Below are positions 43,974-55,034 of a stretch of DNA of 64,000 nt, one piece after another; the stretch's first letter is position 1; the number at the start of each line of letters is the position of its first letter. Both the position numbers and the translations under genes were made by a program. The notes under the pieces were generated by a model that saw nothing but the letters and a program-made list of their open reading frames with translations, was not told the origin of the DNA and ran no database searches. The stretch is from Limnanthes douglasii subsp. nivea (taxonomy: Eukaryota > Streptophyta > Magnoliopsida > Brassicales > Limnanthaceae): the NCBI GenBank assembly GCA_036936605.1, contig JAUPFV010000005.1, positions 158,411,195-158,475,194 of the forward strand. Direction: 5' to 3'.

Positions 43974-44734
43974 ATGTTTTCAAAGTCCAAAAGCCACCCA
44001 TTAGACTTCTCGCTTGACGGTCCAACCAACATTTGGTAAACACTAGACATTTTTTTTATTTATATTTCTTTTGATTTTTTATAGCTTTAGAGACAGTAAA
44101 GAAGTCAGTTTTGGGTTTTTTTTAATATTATAACAAAATCTTTTTATATTGAATAGGAATGATCCCAACCACAGACGGAGGTTAATGGCGTGCTTTGTAT
44201 ATGCTGTCTATATGCTTGAATATGATAGACAAGTGAATAATGAAGGAGAGAACGCCGTTGCTCCCAAATGGTACAAGAGTTTTAATTATAGATTAGTCCA
44301 GACTTTCCTTAGTGAAAGCAATGGAGCCATCATCGGTGCTGTTCTAGAATATGATACTGACGTCCAACCATTACAAGATTTACCCACCGGAGCACCAAAA
44401 GTTGTTTTGGCATTTCGAGGAACAGTGTTCACATATTTATCTGATCTCATAGATAACCTCGGATTTGTGAAGCCCGACATCTTGCAAGGTTCTGCCCGAT
44501 TGAAGATTGCGGGCAGAACCTTGCAATCTTCAAAGTACGTGGGGGCCTCATTTGTATGTAAACTCTAACGATGCTATTTGCAATAGCTACGTGGATTTTA
44601 AAGATCAAAGTACTATAGGAAAAGTGGCCACCAAGATGCTCGTGTCGTCGGATAACAGTGATGCCCATTGCTTGGAGCAATGGTGGATAGAATCAGATCA
44701 CCTACCACTTTCAACTTATGATGTCTATACATAG
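43974..44734 (+). pseudogene. Lipase-like (alpha/beta-hydrolase) pseudogene with internal deletion
   Basis: Exon 1 (43974-44035) encodes MFSKSKSHPLDFSLDGPTNI plus two bases. The intron 44036-44156 (donor G|GTAAAC, acceptor GAATAG) joins it in frame to exon 2: WNDPNHRRRLMACFVYAVYM, APKVVLAFRGTVFTYLSDL. The order resembles plant GDSL esterase/lipase At4g10955-like proteins (really class-3-lipase-like alpha/beta hydrolases). After a palindromic scar at 44482-44533 the frame shifts: WGPHLYVNSNDAICNSYVD and HCLEQWWIESDHLPL, the normal C-terminus, appear in another frame and end at 44734. The middle of the protein, with the G-x-S-x-G nucleophile, is missing, so it cannot be an active hydrolase. Confidence 0.7.
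44482..44533. repeat. Two overlapping inverted repeats at the deletion scar
   Basis: ttgcaaggttctgcccg (44482-44498) is the exact reverse complement of 44510-44526, and ttgaagattgc (44500-44510) of 44523-44533. The arms interleave as A-B-A'-B', a pattern produced by templated repair or strand switching rather than by simple duplication. Confidence 0.9.
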
Positions 44735-45159
44735 CATGTAGCTTGAAGAGCATTTGAATAAATGTAGCCACTCTTTTCAGTAGATTCGATGTCCATGGAA
44801 GATGCCAAGCATATGGTGCAGTGACGAAATTTGTTTCTTTCTATCTTGTAGCTCCATAATATGAGAACTTATTTTGTGTGTATTGGTATTTCTAACCCGA
44901 AATTTCTTTCTTTCTATATTGTATCTCCATATAAAAACCAAATTATATTAATTATCTCTTTCTAATACAGATTATTTTCAATGTAGATAAAATATTTTCG
45001 TCATTCTCTTCCTTTGTCGTCACTCTCTCACCTCTACAACTTTCTCAACACCACAACTATCTCAACCACTAAAGTCATTTTAGCTTCCTCTTGTTACTTT
45101 TTTTTTCTTTAACTCATCTATTCTTGCCACTAACAGTAGCATCCCGATTCGCACCAGCT
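44735..45159. other. No gene recognised
   Basis: 3' flank of the lipase-like pseudogene (ttgaataaatg near 44754 may be its polyadenylation signal), followed by a C/T-rich stretch 45001-45110 that could have been a 5' leader of the next exon. Confidence 0.35.
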
Positions 45160-45293
45160 TCGTACTGATAGAATCGATGCTTCCGACCCTTATCTCGCTG
45201 ATCAAGTCATGTTGAAAGCTCGAGTTTACGCAAATGTTGACGTTATTCAACCTAAGGAGTACTGAGATTACGAATCGCTCGTCGCTTAATGGG
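45160..45293 (+). pseudogene. Orphan first exon resembling casein kinase II alpha subunit
   Basis: RIDASDPYLADQVM leads into KARVYANVDVIQPKEY, a stop (TGA in place of the usual Trp), DYESLVA, a second stop (TAA in place of Gln) and WG. Plant CK2 alpha proteins read KARVYADVNV...PKEYWDYESL...QWG at this place. The exon ends at a splice donor (TGGG|GTAAGTC). The next expected exon, starting with the glycine-rich loop of the kinase, was not found before 47840. It is therefore a truncated gene fragment with two nonsense changes, not a kinase gene. Confidence 0.65.
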
Positions 45294-47846
45294 GTAAGTC
45301 AAACTTTTTCGATGACTAAACCCTAATTATCCTAATCTGTTGTTCTTGGTGTGTGATTTTGACTATTTTTAAAAATCGGCAACAAAAGCTATTTGTTTTT
45401 GTTTTACTTGCCTTATTGAAGTTTATACGAAATGATATTATTTTTCTAGTTGTTTGAATTCATTGGGTTTTATCTCAATTTAAAACTCTTAATTTGATGA
45501 CAGCTGGTGTATGTCCTGTGCGTTATTCTTTTTGAGAAGTTCGTTAAATGCTGTTATGATTGGTGATTGTATCTGAAAAATCACGATGCTTTCACTTTAG
45601 TACTGCAAATTACCTACTTATAGTCTCAAACTCTTTCTTCACCATGTAATTTTGCTTGATGTTTCTACTTGACATGAAATTATAGTACTGTAGAATTGAA
45701 ACCAAGGGAGATAGTGGTTGGTACTCAATTATTAAAGAGTTAATATTTACGTATCTTGATCGGTTATCACACCTCATTTTTGTTTTGAGTCCTATTCACG
45801 TTTATTTTGCTGACTCCTAGTGCTGTTGTGTTTCTATACTTCAATAGAAAAAGTCATTCGTGCATCATCTGGGACAGAAATTCATTTTTTTTAGTAATAT
45901 ATATAGTCTAAATGAGAATCTAGCACCCATAAACTAAGCTATGTGCGTCATCAATCGCAGTAGTTGCAGTTCACAATTTTTATACCGACTGTCCTGCAAG
46001 ACTTTTTTTATAGTCATTGTTTCTTGGGTTTCCAATTCCTTGCTCGGAAAATGATCCCAAACGATCCTGTGGTAAGACAATTCCATTTGCTCTTTTTTTC
46101 CTAACTTCTTTCAAAGAAATTTTACTTCTTTTTTACATTTTTTTCTTTTTTTCTTTTTACTTAGTAAGTCAATTCAGTTTCCTGACTCTTTTCTAACTTT
46201 TCTAAAAAACAACAACATTGAACTAGTAAAGAAAAACTGTAAGTCGATTCATCATTTATCTAATGATTTTTCATTGGATTTTACTTCGACTTTCATTTAA
46301 TAAAGAAGTAAAAAATTATTGGGTTTTATTTCAATTCTGATTCAACAAAATACTGAAACATAAAACAGTTGGGAATTTTTCAGATAAAAAAATTTCATTG
46401 GGTTTTATCTCAATTCTGATTCAACAAAATACTGAAACAATTAAGTATTTTTTTCAGCCTAATTGGATTTCATCAAGGTTTGCTTTATATTCCTGAATGA
46501 ATCTTGAATCCTGATTGCATATTTCATTGCAGGTCAAGTATACAAATAAACACAAAGATTTGTAGAAAAGACTTGCATGGTTATGCCCCAAGAGCATGGA
46601 GGTCGTGTGCTCTTGCAGCTACCATAAGTATTTGTCTTTTTTTGTTATATCATTATAACTAGTCTATTTGTAAAGAAAATGATAAGAATTAATAACCCTC
46701 TTACCCTGATGTTTTTTTGTCAAATCACTTTTGAATTTTCATTTTCTCTAAGTGCTCCCTTGACTGGTGGTTGGAGATCACACCTCAAATATGAATATAA
46801 ACAAATATTTTATATAACATGTATCATGTTTTGAGTGTATTACTGTAAACCGGATCAAAACTTAACCATTCAGATTACAGAGTTAAAAGAATCCAAACTA
46901 AACAATTCAGATTTCATAGTTAAAGAGAAAGTAAGGAAAAAACATTGAGGAATCCAAACTAAACAATTCGGATTGCATAGTTAAAGAGAAAGTAAGAAAC
47001 AAAATTTGTGTAAACATATATCTTTGTTAATGAGTGATTTAAAACAAGAGTCTTTAATGAGATTAGATTTTTTTTATAATGCTAATTAGTAGTATTAATA
47101 AATTGGCAGTATTAAAATAATTAAAATTGTTAATTAGCACCTTTATATTTTTAACAATATTAACCTAATTTTTTTAGTAATTTTAATCTTTTTCCTGAAA
47201 CATATCATATGAACCACTTGTTTGATTCTTCTCGTAAATATAAACACAACTGTGGTTTCAATTTTACTTTTTGGAATTATAAATCAAAAGATACGAACTT
47301 TATAAACTAAAAAGGTAAAAAAAAAACTTATTTTTTTGTTAGAAGTTACTGGATAATATTATAAAGACGAGTATTATAGTATTTTGGTAAATGTTTGGTA
47401 CCAAATTTGGATAATCATCTTCTTTGATATCAAATGTTGATTTTGAACTAATATTGGGACTTATATGGGAGTCTCCTTAATTTAGATATGTACTAATTGG
47501 TGAGATATACATTATAATTTGTTAAATATTTTAAAACATAAGAGATTTTACTAAATATTTATTAAATCTCACTCGAAGCATATTAATTGTTTATAAATAT
47601 TTGAATTTTATTTAATATTTCAAAAAATATAAGGAACATCATATATATATATATATATATAGCACGAATTAAAATATTTATTGATAAAAAAAGTTATAGA
47701 GATGTAAGTGAAGTTAAAGTATAAAACAAAGAGTATGATCAAACATTTGATCTTGAAGGAACATTTTGCTACTTTCCAATCTTTCATAGTCAGAAAATAA
47801 TTTAATCTGAAAGAGGATGTTGATCTCAACTATTGCATAGTAGCTT
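45294..47846. other. Intron-like and intergenic sequence with local duplications
   Basis: T-rich sequence reminiscent of plant introns. Two local duplications: ttgggttttat(t/c)tcaattc with cattcaacaaaatactgaaa-like text at about 46318 and 46398, and gaatccaaactaaacaattc at 46889 and 46950. An (AT)n microsatellite lies at 47638-47661. No exon could be assigned. Confidence 0.4.
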
Positions 47847-48223
47847 GGGTTAAATCGCTGCTTCGTCCCTCGACTATCACGTTTTGTGTCATTTAGTCCC
47901 TCGACAAAAAAATCACGGTTGAGGGTCCCTCGTCTATCAAAAATCTATAAATTCAGTCCCTGCGCGTGGTTTTTGCTGTAATGCTGCCACGTGTCACTAT
48001 AGTTAAATGGTTTGCGTTCCACAAATAGTCCTTCGACTTTTAATTACATTTTTACCCTTCGAATTTAATATTTTTTAAATATATATTTTTATTCTTATTT
48101 TTTAATTTTTCTCAAAACAGAGTATTTCAAAATAGGCTATACTCTGTTTTTTTTTCGACACAGTTGATTAATGATTTCTCATAGGCTTCTCTGAGGAAAG
48201 TCTTTTATCAACACTCATCATTA
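47847..48223 (+). repeat. Left terminal inverted repeat of the Pack-MULE
   Basis: Pairs with 48943-49320 over its full length with few mismatches. It includes the phrases cttcgtccctcgactatcac and gtgtcatttagtccctcgac, common in long Mutator-type termini. Confidence 0.95.
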
Positions 48224-48631
48224 ATATCTTTGGTTCATCCATTCCCTCAGTATTCTTTTTTCTTACTGCATTTTCTTAGGTAACAAACACGAAACAAATA
48301 AAAACTTTTTTTTTCATATTTTGTTATTATTAATTTCAGATGTAATCAACTGTGTCGAAATCAAGCAGAGGAGAAATCATTATATACAGGCTTGATAACT
48401 AATTATATACAATCAAGCTTATTATATACAGGCTTGATAAATCCATCCGCATTGAACAGGGTTAAAACATTTCTTATGCAGATGGAGAACATATCTATCT
48501 ACACATCAATGAGCTTTTCATTCATTTCTATTGGCTATTGACTAGTGACTATAGAGTATTGTTTTGATCGAAACAGAATCGGGTATAGACGAATTAAAGA
48601 GGAATGATTAAAGAGGTGAACGAAGAAGTAC

Positions 48632-48824
48632 CTGTCGTAGAGAAAACCCAGAGAATCACAGCGCATAGAACGAGAACTAGAGGGATAAGATGAATAACAT
48701 TTTCGGCAGATCTGAGACGGCTACTCTCTGTCTTTCCGGCATGTGAGAAAGGATCGAAAGTCGGCAAGCGCTCGTGCTGGAGAAGTATACTCTGCTGCTG
48801 ATGCTGTTGTTCTTGATGGTCTAT
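48632..48824 (-). pseudogene. Captured first exon of an unrecognised small membrane protein
   Basis: 193 bases open without a stop from an ATA where ATG would fit (48822-48824) to a canonical donor (CGACAG|GTACTT). The 64 residues have a Gln/His-rich start (DHQEQQHQQQ), a soluble part LPTFDPFSHAGKTESSRLRS, and a hydrophobic helix HLIPLVLVLCAVILWVFS. Codons and the donor are gene-like, which is why I call it a captured exon. I do not recognise the parent gene. Confidence 0.65.
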
Positions 48825-48942
48825 GGTCTATGCTGTTGTTTTTATTTTTTAAATAAAAACATATTTTTTTCATATTTTGTTATTATTAATTTCAGATGTA
48901 ATCAACTGTGTCGAAATCAAGCAGAGGAGAAATCATGAGTTC

Positions 48943-49320
48943 TAATGATGAGTGTTGATAAAAGACTTTCCTCAGAGAAGCCTATGAGAAATCATTAATC
49001 AACTGTGTCGAAAAAAAAAACAGAGTATAGCCTATTTTGAAATACTCTGTTTTGAGAAAAATTAAAAAATAAGAATAAAAATATATATTTAAAAAATATT
49101 AAATTCGAAGGGTAAAAATGGAATTAAAAGTCGAAGGACTATTTGTGGAACGCAAACCATTTAACTATAGTGACACGTGGCAGCATTACAGTAAAAACCA
49201 CGCGCGGGGACTGAATTTATAGATTTTTGATAGACGAGGGACCCTCAACCGTGATTTTTTTGTCGAGGGACTAAATGACACAAAACGTGATAGTCGAGGG
49301 ACGAAGCAGCGATTTAACCC
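48943..49320 (-). repeat. Right terminal inverted repeat of the Pack-MULE
   Basis: Reverse complement of 47847-48223. Inner limit at taatgatgagtgttgat (48943); outer limit at the 9-bp target duplication. Confidence 0.95.
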
Positions 49321-49505
49321 TAGTAGCTTCAATGGGTCTAAGTTATACACTTGGATGTGACTTCTTTTTTTATTTAAGTTTTCCTTATGTGCTTTGAACA
49401 ACCTGTATTAGTACTTGTACCTACAAAACATTTGAAATAAAGAGTGGTCAATGATAACCTTGCCAAAATGTTAGTATCATCAATTAATGAGTCATTCATG
49501 TAATT

Positions 49506-50040
49506 TTAGATATTCAATGCCAATACTTTCAGGAATAAGTATTCCACTAAGAGAACCATGGAAGTTGTGAAAAGACAATTAAATTTAGTTTTTATTGTAT
49601 GTTTAGCCACCCAATCTCTGGCAAAGTTTTGTTCCGTGAAAACATTTCTAGTTATCATAATAGATGGTTTCAGATTTCTACAACAGTTAATTGTTAAGTT
49701 TAAGTACCATGAAGATATTTCATAACTAAGAATATTGAATAATATCAATGAATCAATCTCTATGTCAACCTTGTTATAACAATTTTGTTTGCAAACCAAC
49801 AATCTTTCAAATAATGCCCTAGTTTCAGCCACTAAATGCGAGTTTTTACCTATTAATATACCTTTGGCAACAATCAGTTCACCATTAGTATTTCTCAAAA
49901 TAAATCCAGCACTTGATTCACCATTAGATAATGATGAATCATCACATTTTAGCTTGAATCTATCTATTGATGGAGGACATTTTTTGATGTAAAGTCCTTC
50001 GGTTTGTCTTTTAAGTCATTGAAACAATGTAATTCTCTAC
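49506..50040 (-). pseudogene. LINE RNase H domain
   Basis: CPPSIDRFKLKCDDSSLSNG (first acidic residues) leads into GFILRNTNGELIVAKGI, HLVAETRALFERLLVC (Glu), VDIEIDSLILFNILS (Asp) and NFARDWVAKH (last Asp). This is the RVT_3 type RNase H that ends many plant LINE ORF2 proteins. Only the region around 50000 is broken by stops; from 49898 down to 49506 it is open. A closely similar domain ends the LINE at 62350-62740. Confidence 0.75.
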
Positions 50041-50051
50041 CAGCTTTATAA

Positions 50052-51728
50052 TCATCTATCCAATGTTGGTTTTTTGAAGATAACTAAATTATCTAGAGTA
50101 GTTAACAAGTATTTAACATTATCAATAATATTTTTGGCAAAGAGATTGATGTTATCATGTTTAGATCTGTTCGTGGCCTTCCATCTCAACCAAATGATTA
50201 AGGATGGTAAAATGTTCCCAATGTGTATAGATTTAGAAGTTGAAAAAACCTGGATAGATATAACATGTTTGATAATCATATTTTTATCTAAGATTATTCC
50301 AAATAATGGAGCGAAATGTTTCCAAACATTCCAAGAGCTCTGACATGCAACAATTAAATGATCTATTGTTTCAATATTTGGACAATTTTGACACTTTGTT
50401 GATAGATGGAATCTCTTCTATTGAAAAATTAAATTTACTGAGTTTGGTTTGTTTATAACCCTACAAAGATTAAAAGAACATTTCTTTTGAGAAATGTTGT
50501 TCCAAAAATTTATTAGAAATGTAGATGTTTTTTCTTTAGCCCTTATTTGATTCCATTTTTATGTAAACAAAATTTTCCATTTTAAGAAATTGTCCATAAC
50601 ATAATGTCTTCATGTTTAAGATAAATCTTATGTATTCTGTTTATATCATATTGTAGAACATTGTTTCTAAGTTTTTAGCATATTTCATTCATTATGACCA
50701 TAATTCATTTACTTTAACTTTTTTTTCTGAGGGAACCTGTAGTCGCTACTCAGAGTGCAATGAGTGCGCACAAGGTAAACCCACAGTCTGACGCAATAGC
50801 CTGCACACCAATACTAGAAGGTAAACCACACAAGGTGACAGGCTCAACCGAGAAAGCGTATATAGAGGGACTCGAACTCATGACCTTTGGTCACAAGCAT
50901 GCCTTACTCAACCAACTCGGCTACCCCTTGGGGGCTCATTTAACATGAATTGTTTTCATTTATTGTAAGAGTAATTAAAGGGTGGTTATAACTCCATTTG
51001 TCAACCTAAATATCAATAGTACCTTTTCAAAGAGACCATAGTATTAACTTATCAGCTAAGTCTCTTGATTTAGGAATCATTTTCCATACCTTAGAGTCAT
51101 TTTTCTTTTTGTAAGTTTGTAAAGGATGGATTTTTGGACAATAAATTGATTGCATTAGTTTACCCCATAGCGATTGGTTACTTTTGAAGGTATACCAGAG
51201 TTTACATGATAATTCTATTTAGGTTTCTTTATGGTTTATGATATTGAAACTAATTTAATTCACATGGTTTACATAATTTTGTCGACTGTGACCAAATTAT
51301 TATTTTGTTGTTATCTTTGTATCCATACAAGAATTTATTCATTAGTATATTAATTATGTTTATTACATTATTTTGTTGTTATCTTTGCATCCTTTACTTA
51401 TGATTTTATCAATCAGATCATCAAGATAACTTAAAGTATGTTTTGGGTTCATTTGGATGCCTAGATATCCGAAAGGTAAATATTTATGTTTGAAGCCTAT
51501 ACTATTTTCAATGGAAGATATACTGGTTTTATTCATTTGATTAGATGAAATGAAAGTGGTCTTGTTAACTTGTTGACTATAAATATTATGATAAATGTAA
51601 AAAAAATAACATATTTTCTTGACATTATTAAGTGATCCATTAGTAAAAATTATATTATCATCAATTAAAAATAGACACAAAATATTAATTGAGCCTCTTG
51701 AGATGTATTGCATAGATGAGTAATCCAA
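50052..51728 (-). pseudogene. LINE reverse transcriptase end and zinc-binding domain
   Basis: RT: LFLIDDNIIFTNGSLNNVKK contains the F-x-DD polymerase box (as LIDD) and is followed by YLPFGYLGIQMNPKHTLSYL, a standard LINE RT thumb motif. Zinc domain (zf-RVT): KCQNCPNIETIDHLIVAC shows the C-x2-C and H-x4-C ligands, near 50350-50400, then SSWNVWKHFAPLFG. 50052-50279 is the linker to RNase H. The sequence between about 50720 and 50935 is an inserted SINE. Confidence 0.7.
50719..50935 (-). mobile_element. tRNA-derived SINE
   Basis: On the minus strand it starts near 50935 and shows an A box (TAGCCGAGTTGG, 50911-50922) and a B box (GAGTTCGAGTCCC, 50867-50879), the internal RNA polymerase III promoter of a tRNA head. 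It then has a unique body with gggtttaccttgtgcgca (resembling plant Au-type SINE bodies) and ends in an A-run (50719-50726, t on plus). Possible target duplication tcattta on both sides. It lies inside the LINE relic. Confidence 0.75.
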
Positions 51729-51769
51729 GACTTGGTTTTTCTAGGATCTTCAATTTCCAACTAGACCTT

Positions 51770-53110
51770 AATATTTTTTCCCATAATATTAATTCTCTTT
51801 CATATTTTTATTCATTTTCTAGTGCGCAAATATAAATTGCTCGTTGTCCACACTGGAGTTCCAAAGCTCTTCTAGGTAGGTGCTACAAATTGCTTCATGT
51901 TAAACTCTTTTTTGATTGTGCAAGATGACTCCATGATTCCAAAATACTTTTGTACCTCTCACAATCTCGAAATAAATGAATAGCCGTCTTCGGGGTCTTA
52001 TTAGATCCACTACAAAGAATCGACACTCTGACACTTTGTCTCACCAAATTAACTGTCATTGGAAGTCTATTACTTATGGTGCATCACAATAGTACTCGTA
52101 CTTTTTGCGGTTACTTGAGCGCTCAAATATTTTCTCACTTGAATACAGCCTCCTCACTTGGCAGGATTAGTGACATATAAGTTGTCTTTACCGAAAATAC
52201 TAGTTATGGATTGAATTTCTATTTGTATTGCTCTCCATCACAATCGTGAACTAGAATCACCTTATTAATCAACATATCCTGTATTTCTAAGATGTTTTTA
52301 CAAATGTTTGAATCTGACTTCTTAACTACATGGTCCATTAGTCCTTCCTTAAAATAGTGTTATTCGACAACCCTCACACATATCCCGTTTTTATTTTGTA
52401 ATATCCTCTATCCCACTTTAGCCAAGATAATTTTATAAACTTCCTTGTATCCCTATATCGTATCCCTCTTTCCTTATTCGGTCTATACATCTTGTCTCAT
52501 ATCACCTAATGTATTTTCCTACCTTCCTCGGAAGAACTCCAAATAAAATATCTAATAATTTGATCGGCTTCATTACGCACATGCACCGATAACTTCATTG
52601 TCTGTATGATATAACTCAGGATCGCACTTAAGACTGATTATGTCATAATTATCTACACTTAGAGAGATATTATATGCTTTTAAATTTGATAATTTTGCCC
52701 TTATCTTCGTAGTAATCTACAGATAAAACCCTCTCCGAACACGACATGGAGAAATTGGCGTACCCTGATATGTCCACAAGGACTCATTTGGAAAAAAACC
52801 ACTCATAGACGTCAAATTATGTTTACGACTCTAGCGTATATTCTCAAAGAATACTATTAGCCTTCTTATCGCTTACCTATTGGCAGGATTCGTAGCAAAT
52901 CAAACTTAATACTCATTTGAACAAGTCGATACGTTCTTCTGAATCCTTTATAAATAATATTAAATTGTCACCAAAGAAGACATAGGAGACTAGGGGGCTT
53001 TCATATGAATACAGAGTAGACTTCATTCACCGCTATCACCATATAAACATGACAAAAAGGTAAGAAGCCGGAAGATCACCTTGCCTGATATTTGGTTGAA
53101 TTGTGAAAAT
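51770..53110 (-). mobile_element. Second LINE relic, RT to zinc-binding domain
   Basis: Minus strand from the right: QGDLPASYLFVMFIW (RT, QGDPLSPYLF motif), FGDNLILFI-like box where F-x-DD is expected, then DSEERIDLF, NLTSMSGFFPNESLWTYQGT. Further left is a zinc domain: LVRQSVRVSILCSGSNKTP and AIHLFRDCERYKSI (H-x4-C kept, first C pair degraded). All pieces are separated by stops and frameshifts. The repertoire of residues differs from the neighbouring LINE, so it is a distinct copy or family. Confidence 0.65.
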
Positions 53111-53998
53111 GCTCAAGCGTTTCTCTCTTCCACATAATTTGTATTGAATTTGATCGATTTGCCTGGTTTGCATGTGAATTGAATCATTCCACATTTAATT
53201 TCAATTGCATATGAGTAAGTAGTATATGGACACCACACAAATTTTATACATGTTGTTTGTTCACATATTGATAAAGATAAGCATAATCTTCTTATGATTA
53301 TTTATCTGGTTTATTTATACATCTCCAAAGTTTGAACATCTGAATGTTAGATGTACATTAAACATAATACCAATATTTTATGAATGGATAATGGTGCTTG
53401 AATTTCTTCCCATGGTAAATATTCAGAGAGATCGTTAAGATCAAATGTCTAATATAAATCAATGTACTTTAAGTGTTAATGGTCTTAAATCTAATTGAGG
53501 TCTCTCATATATGAAATGTGATGGAAACTAAAAATAAATTAGCACACTTCAAAAATAAAAAAACTTTAAACATCACACACATATCTATGCATCATAAAGC
53601 TCATATTTTACAACATTTAAATTATAGTTATAACTCATGTTATGTCAATGGTTATACTTTTGAAACCACCCATAATCAAATAAATACAATAGAAGGTTTT
53701 TCCGCAACGGTGAAGAAGAGTTTATTTGTGAAAATATTACATAAATTTTCATATGGAAAGCAAACAAGATGCGTAATGTGTGACACAAATTCATGACAAG
53801 AATATGACTCACGATCAATGTATAATATTGTACTTTATTACGATCTAGGTTTATAAAAAATAAATTCCACAAATATGATATTTATTTGTTTAAACCCTCG
53901 TTTTTCATAAAAATACATACAAACTAAACTAATTGATACTGAACCATAAAAAAAAATCGGTTTCCAACACTAATTGCGACTCTAACAAGCATCATATT
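53111..53998. other. No gene recognised
   Basis: AT-rich. A 92-codon plus-strand frame exists at 53518-53796 but shows no family motif or codon bias and is probably chance. Confidence 0.4.
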
Positions 53999-54390
53999 TG
54001 TTATTAAATTACTATGTAATTATCAAAATGGCTCAAGCAAAAAACATATACGAAGGACAAACTTGAATGAACACATGATTTAACGTGGTTCAACAATTGT
54101 CTACGTCCACGGGCGCGGCCAGAGAAAAGAGTTTCACTACGATAGAAAAGGTTACAGATTTCAGATTGTGTTTTGTGTAGTCATAGTAGTCTATTTATAG
54201 GGAATTAATAGACTTACTAGATAATGGGTCTAATGGACTCATACCACAAGACTAACATGATACTGTCACAACACTTGTTTGTACTGCCGGACACAGTACA
54301 CTATCAAGGCACAATATCACTATTACAGACACAAAACTATACTGCCGGACATAGTACACTGTCAAGGCACTATTCGACTCATTCACAACA
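53999..54390 (-). repeat. 3' LTR of the copia element
   Basis: tgttattaaattac to cattcacaaca, matching 58529-58920. The plus strand contains two near-repeats of tactgccggacacagtacac within it. Confidence 0.95.
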
Positions 54391-54408
54391 AATCTTCCCC
54401 TTGAGGTG
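54391..54408 (-). other. Polypurine tract
   Basis: Minus-strand cacctcaaggggaagatt directly before the 3' LTR. Confidence 0.75.
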
Positions 54409-54476
54409 AATATCCTTTCTTCAATATCAACAAAGAAACTTCTCTTCTTCTGACTCATAAAATTCCCTTAAGGCAT

Positions 54477-55034
54477 TCACTCTATACTGCGAACACCGAT
54501 CCAGTTTAGGCACTCCCTAAAATTTCGAATTGATACTACCTTGGTCATTATATCTACTGGATTATCGTGTGTAGACACTTTCTTCACATTAACAATTCCA
54601 TTTGGTATTATATCACGAATAAAATGATACATGACGTCTATGTGCTTTGTACGCTCATGGTACATCTGGTTCCCTGTAAGATGTATGGCGCTTTGACTGT
54701 CACAAAAAACTTTTGTAGTAGTCCTATCAAAGCCCAAATCTGCCACCAAACCGTGCAACCATATGGCCTCTTTAACTGCTTCTGTTACCGCAATGTACTC
54801 TGCCTCTGTTGTAGACAAAGCTACAGTAGCTTGCAACTCTGCTTTCCAACTGATCGCACTCCCAGCTAGAGTAAATACATATCCTGTCAGAGATCTTCTT
54901 TTATCTATATCACCTGTAAAATCAGAATCAACAAAACCAACCAATGATCTTGCAATATAATTCAGCAATTCACCAATATCGGTATTGTTAAAAGTTAATC
55001 CAATGTTCACAGTATTCTTAAGATGATAAAGTAT
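54477..55034 (-). pseudogene. Copia RNase H
   Basis: 177 open residues: [20 protein letters not shown] (first Asp), [40 protein letters not shown] (Glu), [14 protein letters not shown] (Asp), [16 protein letters not shown] and a final conserved DIMTK. The active-site acidic residues are all visible. A stop at about 55033 separates it from RT. It degrades genomic RNA after reverse transcription. This is one of the longest intact domains in the window. Confidence 0.9.

Larger units (their letters stand above)
47847..49320. mobile_element. Pack-MULE: non-autonomous Mutator-like element with captured exon
   Basis: 1474 bases starting gggttaaatcgctgc and ending gcagcgatttaaccc. Terminal inverted repeats are about 377 bases (47847-48223 and 48943-49320). 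A perfect 9-bp target duplication, tagtagctt, flanks it (47838-47846 and 49321-49329), the diagnostic size for Mutator transposition. There is no transposase inside. The interior carries a gene-derived exon on the minus strand (48632-48824) and a 66-base direct repeat. The transposase would have to come from an autonomous relative. Confidence 0.95.
49400..51760 (-). mobile_element. Plant L1-like LINE relic, 3' part
   Basis: Minus-strand order: end of reverse transcriptase (51363-51728), zinc-binding domain (about 50350-50700, split by a SINE), linker (50052-50279) and RNase H (49506-50040). The 5' part is missing. The 3' end is obscured near the Pack-MULE, which sits about 180 bases beyond the RNase H stop. 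Confidence 0.75.

Noticed and set aside
45294..46700. Remaining exons of a casein kinase II alpha gene
   Set aside because: No glycine-rich loop, catalytic HRD or DFG-type motif could be read on the plus strand; only intron-like sequence.
50860..50930. Possible tRNA gene on the minus strand
   Set aside because: A and B boxes are present, but the cloverleaf arms are not complete and the sequence continues into a SINE body with an A-tail.
53518..53796. 92-codon plus-strand open frame
   Set aside because: No motif, no helix or signal pattern, in AT-rich sequence between elements; best explained by chance.
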